Source: Agrobacterium tumefaciens (GTDB lineage Bacteria > Pseudomonadota > Alphaproteobacteria > Rhizobiales > Rhizobiaceae). From it: a stretch of DNA of 64,000 bases. Under the pieces are notes generated by a model. That model saw only the letters and a program-made list of their open reading frames with translations, was not told the DNA's origin and ran no database searches. Where the stretch lies: contig NZ_CP115842.1 in assembly GCF_013318015.2 (NCBI RefSeq), positions 1,165,001-1,229,000 on the forward strand, read 5' to 3'. Made by a program: the position numbers and the translations under genes. Shown piece by piece: positions 53,854-61,732 of this stretch; the stretch's first letter is position 1; every line of letters begins with the position of its first letter.

Positions 53854-55260
53854 TCAAAGCGTTTCTCGGCGGCTGGGCAAGTCTTGGCTCGGCAGGATCT
53901 TGCCCGGGTTCATGATGCCGGCCGGATCTATGGCGTTTTTGATGATGGCCATGAGGTCCACCGCGTCGCCGTGTTCCTGCCGCAGATAAGCGATCTTGCC
54001 GGTGCCAACCCCATGCTCGCCGGTGGAAGTGCCGCCAACCGAGATGGCGTGCTGCACCATCTTCTTGTTGATTGCCGCCACCTCGTCGAGTTCGGCTTGA
54101 TTTGCAGGGTCTACGGCGAAGACCACATGATAGTTGCCATCGCCGACATGGCCGAGAATGGCGGCGGGCACGCTGCAGTCGCGTAGCAATTCCCGGGTCC
54201 TGACGATGCAGCCGCTCAACTCGGATACCGGCACGCAGACATCGGAAGACCAGCCCCTGGCGTTCGGGCGCTGCGAGACCACGGCGTAAAACGCGTTGTG
54301 GCGCGCCTTCCAGAGGCGGTTGCGATCTTGCGGCGCATTCGCCCATTCGAAATCCCTGCCGCCATTGTCTTCCACTATGGCAGCGACCATCTCGACCTGC
54401 TCCTTCACGCCAGCAGGCGAGCCGTGGAACTCGAAGGCGAGCGTGTCCTCGACCTTGAGGGAAAGATTGGAATAGGCGTTGACGGCCTCGATCAGGCCAC
54501 GGTCCATTAATTCCATTCTCGCAACTGGAATGCCGAGCTGCACGACCGTAATGGCTGCCGCAACTGCCTGTTCGACGCTTTCGAAGGAGCAAAGTGCAGC
54601 CGAGATGGTTTCGGGAATTCCGTAGAGTCGCAACGTCACTTCCGTGATGATGCCGAGCGTCCCCTCGGAGCCGACGAACAGCCGCGTTAGGTCATAACCT
54701 GCTGATGATTTACGCGCCCGCCCGCCGGTGCGGATGACCTGGCCGTTCGGCAAGACGACTGTCAGCGACAGCACGTTTTCTCGCATTGTGCCGTAACGCA
54801 CGGCGTTTGTGCCGGAAGCGCGGGTTGCCGCCATGCCGCCGATGGACGCATTGGCGCCAGGATCGATCGGAAAGAACAGGCCCATGTCGCGCAGATGCGT
54901 GTTCAGTTGCTCGCGCGTGACGCCGGCCTCCACCGTGCAATCGAGATCCTCGGCGCTGATGCGGACGATTTTCGACATGCGCGACAGATCGACGGAGACA
55001 CCGCCACGCACTGCCGTCAGATGGCCTTCGAGCGAAGTGCCGGTGCCGAAGGCGATAACGGGAACACCTTCAGCGGCGCAAAGCCGCACGGCTTCCGCCA
55101 CATCATCCGTGCTCTCGGCGAAAACGACGGCATCCGGGATCGACGGCGTATGGTGGGATTCGCCACGGCCGTGTTGTTCCCGCAATGCCTGCGCGGTGGA
55201 AAAACGCTCGCCGAAACGGTTGCGCAAAGCGTCCGAGAGAGCGGGAGGCAGTGCGCTCAT
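53854..55260 (-). CDS. FAD-linked oxidase (D-2-hydroxyacid dehydrogenase, GlcD/DLD type)
   Basis: This 468-aa VAO-family flavoprotein has the FAD loop PVIAFGTGTSLEGH, PGANASIGGMAATRASGTNA, and GSEGTLGIITEVTLRLYG. The C-terminal metal/active-site region has GHVGDGNYH and STGEHGVGTGK. It oxidises D-lactate-like or other D-2-hydroxy acids. The ATG at 55260 has GGAG upstream; a 120-codon extension is spurious. It lies 18 nt before the BisC-like gene. Confidence 0.92.
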   Translation of the reverse strand: MSALPPALSDALRNRFGERFSTAQALREQHGRGESHHTPSIPDAVVFAESTDDVAEAVRLCAAEGVPVIAFGTGTSLEGHLTAVRGGVSVDLSRMSKIVRISAEDLDCTVEAGVTREQLNTHLRDMGLFFPIDPGANASIGGMAATRASGTNAVRYGTMRENVLSLTVVLPNGQVIRTGGRARKSSAGYDLTRLFVGSEGTLGIITEVTLRLYGIPETISAALCSFESVEQAVAAAITVVQLGIPVARMELMDRGLIEAVNAYSNLSLKVEDTLAFEFHGSPAGVKEQVEMVAAIVEDNGGRDFEWANAPQDRNRLWKARHNAFYAVVSQRPNARGWSSDVCVPVSELSGCIVRTRELLRDCSVPAAILGHVGDGNYHVVFAVDPANQAELDEVAAINKKMVQHAISVGGTSTGEHGVGTGKIAYLRQEHGDAVDLMAIIKNAIDPAGIMNPGKILPSQDLPSRRETL

Positions 55261-55381
55261 CGCGATACTCCGCGCGAAGAGGGCGGGAAAAGAGACATGA
55301 GAAACTCCACGGGAATGGTCTGGAGAGAGCCATGGCCGGGTTGCGGCCACGGCGTGACAGTCACCCGGTTTTCGGCGGGGA

Positions 55382-55984
55382 TCAGGCGGCCAGTTTTTCG
55401 CCCTTGAGATGACGTTCGAGGAAGGGCAGGCTGTCCTGTCCCCAATACAGTTCGTCCTCGTAGCGGAATGTCGGAAGCCCGAACACACCGGCTGCCTTTG
55501 CGGCCTCATAATTGGCTTTCCGGATGGCTTCCACGGCATCGCTTCCGCCGCGTTCGTCCAGCGCCGCCCCGTCGAAACCGGCTTTGTCAGCGATTGCGCG
55601 GCGAACTTCGGCATTGCCAATATCTTGGCCTCCTTCCCAGAAAGCTTCCTGAAGCGCCTTGGTCAGCCTCAACCAGTCCTCGCCCGCATCGATCGCGGCA
55701 ATGACCATGAAGCCGGCCGGCGTGGGATCGGAAAGGGCGGCGCGATTGTCGAAGTTAAGGGACTTGCCGCGCAACGCCGCCCATCGCTTCAAATCCTTCG
55801 TCCAATAGGCGCGGCGCGCTTCCGGACGGTTGCGTGAGTAGATGGCGCCATTATCCTCGATCAGCGGGATGACATAGGGCCGTATCGTGGCGTTGTGCTC
55901 GTTAGCGAGCGTGGCGAAAGGCTCCAGGCCGAGAAAGGCCCAGGGGGAGCCGATGCCGAAGAAATAGTCGATGGTCTTGGTCAT
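55382..55984 (-). CDS. DsbA-fold 2-hydroxychromene-2-carboxylate isomerase / GST-kappa-like protein
   Basis: This 200-aa thioredoxin-fold protein begins IDYFFGIGSPWAFLGLEPF, where HCCA isomerases and kappa GSTs have their SPxxYLG glutathione-binding start; the Ser is present. The end GVFGLPTFRYEDELYWGQD is conserved in the family. It uses glutathione as cofactor, so an isomerisation or glutathione-conjugate step is possible. The start overlaps the TetR stop (ATGA). Confidence 0.88.
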   Translation of the reverse strand: MTKTIDYFFGIGSPWAFLGLEPFATLANEHNATIRPYVIPLIEDNGAIYSRNRPEARRAYWTKDLKRWAALRGKSLNFDNRAALSDPTPAGFMVIAAIDAGEDWLRLTKALQEAFWEGGQDIGNAEVRRAIADKAGFDGAALDERGGSDAVEAIRKANYEAAKAAGVFGLPTFRYEDELYWGQDSLPFLERHLKGEKLAA

Positions 55985-56559
55985 ATCTTGTCTCCTGAGG
56001 ATATCTCGCCGGTGGCGAGATCGAATACCGAGAGCGCACAGTCCCGGGCGATGAGTACGGCATGCGGATCGCGCCCGACCGCGACGGTGGCAAGTGCGCC
56101 TTCGTAAAGAAGCGAAAGGTGGGAGGCGGCCTGATCCAGTCGCACCCCCGCTTTCGACATGACGGTCTCGAAAATATCCCGCACCATTCTTTTGTGGGTT
56201 CGAGCCACGGTGACGACGCGTTCGAAATCGCCGTGTTCGGCAACCGCGAGTGCAAAGGCACAGCCCCTGAATTCAGGGCTGTCGGCCTTCTCGTAAAGCC
56301 GCTCGAAAATCACCTGCAGCTGGTCCCTTGGATCAATCGTCGCCGTCAGAACATCCTTCAGCGAGCGAATGACACGATCGTGGCGATCCTGAAGATAGGC
56401 CGCGACAAGATGATCCTTGGACGGAAAATGCCGATAGAGAGTAGCTTTTGCGACCTTCGCTTCTTCGATGATGCGGTCGATACCGACCGCCCGGATACCT
56501 TCGGTATAAAACAGCGCGCCGGCGGCGGTGAGAATCTGGTCTGGAATGGCTTCTCTCAT
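55981..56559 (-). CDS. TetR-family transcriptional regulator
   Basis: This 192-aa TetR regulator has its N-terminal HTH at about 8-55 (GIRAVGIDRIIEEAKVAKAT, then LYRHFPSKDHLVAAYL). The C-terminal ligand domain resembles the YcdC/BetI-like group. It is embedded in the operon between a PanE-like gene and the GST-like gene, translationally coupled to the latter. It may report accumulation of a pathway intermediate. Confidence 0.9.
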   Translation of the reverse strand: MREAIPDQILTAAGALFYTEGIRAVGIDRIIEEAKVAKATLYRHFPSKDHLVAAYLQDRHDRVIRSLKDVLTATIDPRDQLQVIFERLYEKADSPEFRGCAFALAVAEHGDFERVVTVARTHKRMVRDIFETVMSKAGVRLDQAASHLSLLYEGALATVAVGRDPHAVLIARDCALSVFDLATGEISSGDKI

Positions 56560-56607
56560 TTTATCGCTTCAGCTTGGTGGTTTCATGGGAAGAACGGGTC
56601 GCACGCA

Positions 56608-57636
56608 TCATTGCGCGGCGGCGAGACCGGTTTTGTCGCGCTCGTGGAGCTGCCCGACAAAAGAAAGGATCGCGTCAAGCGGCACCGCCTTCGAGAAGCC
56701 GCCCTGATGCGCCAGCCTGCCGCCAAGAGACTGGATAGCCTCGTTATACGGTGTCGCGACGTTATGCAGACGGCCGAGCAGCACAATCTCACCGTTGAGA
56801 AAGTCGACCTCGCTGGAAGCGCCCCGGGCAAAGCTCTGCCAGGTCGATTGCTGGCCGGGCTGAATGCCGCTGTTTTGAGCGATGCTCCAGCCTGAAATAT
56901 CGACAGCCCGTTCAGAGGGAGAGGCGAGATTGTAGCCTGCTATCTCAAGCGTCTGGCGGGCTTCATTGACCAGCGCTTCGGCAATCGATGCTCGCAGATC
57001 GTCTTCTCCGTCGAACAGATCCAGCGCGTTGCGGACGTTATGAAGCAGTTTTGCCGATTTCCAGCGGCGGATATCGCTGCTGGTTTCCGCAAGATAATTG
57101 GCGCGTGTGAGGTCTGCGGCAATCTCCTTCGCCGTTTCATCGGAACCGGCCGGGAAGCGCCCGATCGTGACCACGCCGACCTGCGGATTGCCGGCCGCCG
57201 CAACCGCGCCGGTTTGTGTAAACCGGGCAGGGGTCAGAATACTGGCGCCGTAGACATTGGCGAAGGTCCTGAGCGCCAGCGCTTCCGTCGCCAGACCGTT
57301 CTGAAAGGTAACCACCGGCAACTGCGTGGCTGTTAGACCTTCCACGCCGGATACCTGTCGCCATGACCAGTCTGCCAGAGTGGCTGCCGCATCCTGCGTT
57401 TTGACGGTCAGCAGCAGGATATCGTCGGGCGCCAGGTCCGGCGGAGCGGATACGTCGAAGGCGTTCAGCCTTATTTGCTGCGTGCCTGAGGGGCGTTGGT
57501 AGCTCAGCCCCTGTTCAATGATGGAGGCAATTTGTGCGCCGCGTCCGACCAGAGCATATTTGATGCCGGAAAGCTCGAACTGTGCGGCAAGGCTTGCGCC
57601 AACCGCGCCTGCGCCAATGATAACGTATCGTGTCAC
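56608..57636 (-). CDS. Ketopantoate-reductase-like protein (PanE/ApbA family)
   Basis: This 342-aa NADP-dependent reductase has the N-terminal YVIIGAGAVGASLAAQF Rossmann motif and PVVTFQNGLATEALALRTF. I start it at the GTG 57636 because GGAGG lies exactly 5 nt upstream; the TTG at 57648 would contain that site. True PanE is about 300 aa, so this longer copy in a catabolic operon likely reduces another 2-keto acid. It is the first gene of the operon that carries the third regulatory element. Confidence 0.85.
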   Translation of the reverse strand: MTRYVIIGAGAVGASLAAQFELSGIKYALVGRGAQIASIIEQGLSYQRPSGTQQIRLNAFDVSAPPDLAPDDILLLTVKTQDAAATLADWSWRQVSGVEGLTATQLPVVTFQNGLATEALALRTFANVYGASILTPARFTQTGAVAAAGNPQVGVVTIGRFPAGSDETAKEIAADLTRANYLAETSSDIRRWKSAKLLHNVRNALDLFDGEDDLRASIAEALVNEARQTLEIAGYNLASPSERAVDISGWSIAQNSGIQPGQQSTWQSFARGASSEVDFLNGEIVLLGRLHNVATPYNEAIQSLGGRLAHQGGFSKAVPLDAILSFVGQLHERDKTGLAAAQ

Positions 57637-57956
57637 CTTTTCCTCCAATTCTACCGGGCCGATAATGCGCCAGTATCAATTGCAGCGGTGCAGTTTGCTG
57701 GATCGATACGGGATTTCGCTCAACATCGGTCCTCCCTGACGGCGACCAATGATGACAGCTAAACTAGGCATGAGGAGCGCCTCAAGAAAGACAGGTCGTT
57801 CTTTTTCTATCTATTTTATAGAAAATAATTCGGCGTAGGGAAAATTTGCGATCACCTTATTCCCGACAGCAGTCCTGGCGCGGTGAAACCCTGGAATAAG
57901 CCCCAACGAAGCACACCGTCAGCGCGCATGGGAGAGCATCAACTCGCCGGGATTTT
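57637..57956. other. Intergenic region upstream of the PanE-like operon
   Basis: About 320 bp without a gene, between the PanE-like start and the histidine kinase stop. It carries the shared element (57761-57828). Nothing that looks like a terminator for the histidine kinase transcript was found. Confidence 0.6.
57761..57828 (-). promoter_or_regulatory. Shared regulatory element and promoter, copy 3
   Basis: Towards the PanE-like gene it reads TTTTCTAT-N7-ATAGAAAA, a perfect 8-bp dyad, then AGAACGACCTGTCTTTC, then TAGTTT (57761-57766) as candidate -10. This is the most symmetric of the three copies. Confidence 0.65.
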
Positions 57957-59114
57957 TCAGGAGGCCGCCTTGAAGAGAACCGTGACGACGGTTCCGCCGT
58001 CTTGTCGCGGATCTATCTGCAAATCGCTGTCATGCGCGCTTGCGATCGCTCGAGCAATCGACAGGCCGAGGCCGGTGCCACCGGTCTTACGTGCACGCGA
58101 CGGCTCTGTGCGCCAGAAGAGTTCGATGCCGTGTGCCTCGATGCCGGGGGGAAAACCCGGCCCCTTGTCTTCGATTGTTATGAAGGGACGTCCTTCCCGG
58201 ACTCCGGTCGAGCAGAAGAGGCTCTTCCCGCTCGCCGCATAGCGGCGTACATTATCCATCAGGATGAGCAGTAGCTGTTGAAGGCGTTGAGGGTCGCCGC
58301 TAATTGGAGCCGTCTGCAGCGACATATCGAGACGAATTCCTGCCTCTTCGAGAAGAGGCCGTGCCGCCTCCGCCACGGCCGCGCATTCGGTAGCGAGATC
58401 GAGTGGCCGCATCTCCGTAACGAGACTGTTGGTTTCTGCCAGCGAAAGCGTCCGCAGATCGTCGACGAGACGCGCAAGTCCTTCCACATGGCCGATTAGG
58501 TGGCGAATGGCCTGCTTGTCGAGCGGAAAGACGTCATCGGCAATGCCGTGTAAACGGCCTTGCAGGATGGTCAGCGGGGTGCGCAGCTCGTGGGCTACCG
58601 CCATGGTGTTGAACTTCAACCGGCGCTCCATCATCTGAAGCTCCTGCGTCAAAGTCTCGAAACTGTCGACCAGAAATCCGACTTCGGCGATGCGGCTCGC
58701 CTTGATCTTTGCGCCTCCGCTGAAGTCGCCCGTCGCCATGCGCCGCGCCGCGTCGGCAAGTTCGCCGAGAGGTGCTGCAATGCGCCGGGAGATGAAATAA
58801 CCAAGCAAGCTGCATAGGAAGACACCGAGCAATCCGAAGAGGAACACCGATTTGAGAAGTTCGCTATCTGCCTGGTCCTCCAGGCCCGGTAAAACCTCGA
58901 TAAGGGCCTGAAGCTGGCGCTGATCCGGCATCACGCCCCGGTCAATATCCGAGAAAGCCTTGGCGGCATCAGGCGACAGTTGGGCAAGGATGCGCTCCTC
59001 AATGGTGTCCGAATACCAGGAAACGCCGAAATAGACCAACGCAACCGCAAAGATGAGCATTGTGGTGATTGTGATCGCCGTCATCGTGCGCAGGCGGAGC
59101 CGCCGGAACCTCAT
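57957..59114 (-). CDS. Sensor histidine kinase
   Basis: This 385-aa inner-membrane kinase has two membrane segments (about 11-33 and 88-108) around a short periplasmic domain, then a HAMP domain (about 108-160). The H-box is AVAHELRTPLTIL with His175, and the ATP-binding part has DNVRRYA, EDKGPGFP and GTGLGLSIA. Its start overlaps the response regulator stop by 4 nt. The sensed signal is unknown. Confidence 0.95.
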   Translation of the reverse strand: MRFRRLRLRTMTAITITTMLIFAVALVYFGVSWYSDTIEERILAQLSPDAAKAFSDIDRGVMPDQRQLQALIEVLPGLEDQADSELLKSVFLFGLLGVFLCSLLGYFISRRIAAPLGELADAARRMATGDFSGGAKIKASRIAEVGFLVDSFETLTQELQMMERRLKFNTMAVAHELRTPLTILQGRLHGIADDVFPLDKQAIRHLIGHVEGLARLVDDLRTLSLAETNSLVTEMRPLDLATECAAVAEAARPLLEEAGIRLDMSLQTAPISGDPQRLQQLLLILMDNVRRYAASGKSLFCSTGVREGRPFITIEDKGPGFPPGIEAHGIELFWRTEPSRARKTGGTGLGLSIARAIASAHDSDLQIDPRQDGGTVVTVLFKAAS

Positions 59115-59809
59115 GATGTCTGCTCCCTGGCAAGTCGGTAGCCGATGCTGCGCACCGACACCAGATAACCGCCAGCACCGTGATCCGTCAGTTTTTTACG
59201 CAGATTGGCGATGTGCGTATCGACCGTGCGTGCCAGCGCATCGCTTTCCGGCAGGCAGGCATCCAGAAGATCGGCCCGCTGAAAGGCATAGGTGGGGCGA
59301 CGCGTCATATGGGCAAGAATTCTGAATTCGCTGAGCGTCAACGGCAGAACGGTTCGTCCCGCATCGCTGCAAACAGCCGCGATGTAAGCTTCGGTATCTA
59401 TTTCGATGGCGCCGAAACGCAGGATCCCTCCGCCAGTTGGCTGACGCGAGCGTTTTAGAACGGCATTTACCCGGGCGACCATTTCCTGCGGGTTGAAAGG
59501 TTTGACGATGTAGTCGTCGGCACCCAGGCGCAGACCGGTCAGCTTGTCCATATCTTCGGCAAGGGCGGTGACCATGATGATCGGCGTATCACGCTCCCGC
59601 CGGATGCGTGTCAGCACATCGATGCCATCGAGCTTCGGTAGCCCGATGTCGAGAAGAATGAGATCCGGCCGCAGCATGGAGAAATGCGTCATGGCCGTCT
59701 CGCCATCCCCGGCTCTAACGGTTCTGTATCCGTCACGAATGAGATAGGCGTCCAGAATCTGCATGATGTCGGGGTCGTCTTCGACGATGAGAATGAGACC
59801 TTTGTCCAT
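59111..59809 (-). CDS. OmpR-family response regulator
   Basis: This 232-aa protein has a receiver domain with Asp10-11 and phospho-acceptor Asp54 (LLDIGLPKLDG). Its winged-helix output domain (about 130-230) ends with the recognition segment RTVDTHIANLRKKL. It is paired with the kinase at 57957 and divergent from the PAP2 gene at 59980. Three TTAC half-sites at 59817-59837 in that gap are a weak binding-site candidate. Confidence 0.95.
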   Translation of the reverse strand: MDKGLILIVEDDPDIMQILDAYLIRDGYRTVRAGDGETAMTHFSMLRPDLILLDIGLPKLDGIDVLTRIRRERDTPIIMVTALAEDMDKLTGLRLGADDYIVKPFNPQEMVARVNAVLKRSRQPTGGGILRFGAIEIDTEAYIAAVCSDAGRTVLPLTLSEFRILAHMTRRPTYAFQRADLLDACLPESDALARTVDTHIANLRKKLTDHGAGGYLVSVRSIGYRLAREQTS

Positions 59810-59979
59810 GCTGACCTTACGAACTTACTGATATTACCGCTTTATTGCCGGGACGCTAAGCCGACGCAAAGCGCCGGGCAAGAGCCGTCTCACGAGATAG
59901 ATGCGGCAGGCACGCTTTTCCTCTCAGTCTTGGGACTTCCTCCGCAGAACCTTGACATTTCTACGGAAGAAAGCTGGCC

Positions 59980-60765
59980 ATGCACCAGTATCTCTCCCAT
60001 AAGACCGAACAGAAATGGCCAGGCCGGCCCGAAAAGCCGAAGTTCCGCTTTGCCGTCATCCCCACGGCGCGCCAGACTTTCGCATGGGTTTCCGGCAGCC
60101 CATCTCTGCTCGCGCTTTCGACCACGCTTGCAATGATGGTCTTCTTCACTGTCAGGCCGGATATCGATCTTGACGCCAGTCGCTGGTTCTGGACAGATGG
60201 TTTTCGTCTTGGCGAGGATCAATTCTTGATTTCCGTCCGCGATCTGAACCGCGCACTTCCCGCCATTTTATTGTCCACGCTTGTCTGCCTGCTCCTTGCA
60301 ACGCCATTTGTCTCCGGCGTGCGGCGTGCCATCCGCCCTCACAAACTGCTACTTGTTCTCACCTTTTATGCGCTTGGGCCGGGTGCGACCGTGCATGTGC
60401 TGAAAAACCTGTTCGGACGTGCCAGACCGCGGCATATCAGTGAATTCGGGGCAGATTTGTTTTTTACGCCCGTTCTTTCCCTCGATGGCAGCTGTTCGCG
60501 CAACTGCTCCTTTCCGTCCGGCGAAAGCGCGTCCGCAATCGCCCTGCTGGCGTTCATCATCTTCCTGCCGGAAAAATTCCGCCTGAGCGCCACGGCGATC
60601 TTGATGCCGTTCATCGTGCTTTGCTCCCTAAACAGGGCAGCTATGGGCGCACATTTTCTCTCCGATGTCCTGATTGCATGGCCACTGATGCTCGCCGTGT
60701 TCCTCTCACTGCATCGGCTGTTCACGAAGCATGCGGACACAATCGACACTGCGTTTCTGTGCTAA
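59980..60765 (+). CDS. PAP2-family lipid phosphatase (LpxE/LpxF-like)
   Basis: This 261-aa membrane phosphatase has about six hydrophobic segments. The PAP2 motifs are KNLFGRARP (142-150, K-x6-RP), FPSGES (178-183) and R219-x5-H225-x3-D229. The middle motif has Glu where most PAP2 enzymes have His (PSGH). Related rhizobial lipid-A phosphatases dephosphorylate lipid A or phosphatidylglycerophosphate in the inner membrane. The divergent two-component system may control it. Confidence 0.87.
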   Translation: MHQYLSHKTEQKWPGRPEKPKFRFAVIPTARQTFAWVSGSPSLLALSTTLAMMVFFTVRPDIDLDASRWFWTDGFRLGEDQFLISVRDLNRALPAILLSTLVCLLLATPFVSGVRRAIRPHKLLLVLTFYALGPGATVHVLKNLFGRARPRHISEFGADLFFTPVLSLDGSCSRNCSFPSGESASAIALLAFIIFLPEKFRLSATAILMPFIVLCSLNRAAMGAHFLSDVLIAWPLMLAVFLSLHRLFTKHADTIDTAFLC

Positions 60766-60853
60766 TTCATGGGAATACGGCATAGCGCCGAACAAAGGTC
60801 ATGCCCTGAGCAATAAATTTGTGTTCGGGGTTCGTCCGCCGCCTGCTCAAATC

Positions 60854-60891
60854 GCACATGCCCGTGCCTGTGGTCTGGTACGGGCATGTGC
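60854..60891. terminator. Bidirectional terminator between PAP2 and copper genes
   Basis: A perfect 12-bp inverted repeat, GCACATGCCCGT (60854-60865) and ACGGGCATGTGC (60880-60891), has a 14-nt loop and lies between two convergent genes. No long U-run is seen. Confidence 0.7.
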
Positions 60892-60905
60892 AGACGAGGA
60901 CTGCC

Positions 60906-61190
60906 TTATTTCACCTGGGCTACGACCAGCTTGCCATCCGCACGTTCGGCGATGAACTCGATGTTCGCGCCTTCCTTGAGCTTGGCGAGCAGGGCATCGT
61001 CCTTGACGCGGAACACCATCGTCATGGCGGGCATGTCGAGGTTCTTCAGTTCCTCATGAATGATGGTGACTTTCTTGGCGGTAGCGTCGACCTTCTTCAC
61101 CGTACCCTTGGTGAATTCCTGTGCGAATGCGCCAAAGGGGGCTGTAAGCAACAGAGCGGCTGCAAGGGTAATTTTAACGATCGTCTTCAT
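60906..61190 (-). CDS. CusF-like periplasmic copper-binding protein
   Basis: This 94-aa protein has a Sec signal (about 1-23, ending GAFA) and a small OB-fold CusF domain. The copper-binding strand reads DMPAMTM, with His45, Met56 and Met58 as ligands. Met53 stands where E. coli CusF has the capping Trp. It probably shuttles Cu(I) in the periplasm to the efflux pump or the multicopper oxidase. It is the last gene of the operon. Confidence 0.88.
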   Translation of the reverse strand: MKTIVKITLAAALLLTAPFGAFAQEFTKGTVKKVDATAKKVTIIHEELKNLDMPAMTMVFRVKDDALLAKLKEGANIEFIAERADGKLVVAQVK

Positions 61191-61214
61191 GGTCAGATTC
61201 CTTTTTTCGATTGG

Positions 61215-61691
61215 TTACTTGGCCGAAACTTTGAGATCGCCGCGCATGCCGGCCTCGTAATGTCCGGGCTTCAGGCAGGCGAATTCGAACATGCCGTCAT
61301 TGGTGAATTTCCAGATAATTTCGCCACTTTCGCCCGGCGCAAGGCTGATTGCGTTCGGATTGTCGTGTTCCATCTCCGGGGCCTTTGCCATGGCGGCCTT
61401 GTGCTCCAGATTTGCGCTCTGTTCGTCGAGAATGAATTCATGGTCCAGCTCGCCGACATTCTTCACGGCAAAGCGAACGGTCTTGCCCTTCTTGAATTCG
61501 AACTTGGCGGGCGTGAACAGCATCTTGCCATCAGGCGTTTCCTTCATGGTGACCTGTATGGTCTGGGTTACCTTGGATTTGTCGCCGGGTTCGCCGATCG
61601 CCATCGCTTCATGGCCGCCGCCGTGGGTGCCCGATGCGAAGGCGGGTGTGGCAAGAGCGGTGAGAAGCAGTGCAAGTTTCAGTCTGGTCAT
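61215..61691 (-). CDS. Periplasmic cupredoxin (plastocyanin-like copper protein)
   Basis: This 158-aa protein starts at 61691 with a Sec signal (KLALLLTALATPAFA). It then has a His/Met-rich stretch (GTHGGGHEAM) and a cupredoxin domain. Type-1 copper ligands are His84 (GELDHEF), Cys139, His144 and Met149 (C-x4-H-x4-M). A frame extension to 61730 is not needed. It probably exchanges copper or electrons with the neighbouring oxidase in copper resistance. Confidence 0.9.
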   Translation of the reverse strand: MTRLKLALLLTALATPAFASGTHGGGHEAMAIGEPGDKSKVTQTIQVTMKETPDGKMLFTPAKFEFKKGKTVRFAVKNVGELDHEFILDEQSANLEHKAAMAKAPEMEHDNPNAISLAPGESGEIIWKFTNDGMFEFACLKPGHYEAGMRGDLKVSAK

Positions 61692-61732
61692 CGAATTTTT
61701 CCTTGGTTCTGGTGGGGATATGGTCTGCACGA

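Noticed and set aside
59817..59837. Three TTAC repeats upstream of the response regulator
   Set aside because: The spacing is irregular (8 and 9 bp) and the motif is too short to claim as an operator.
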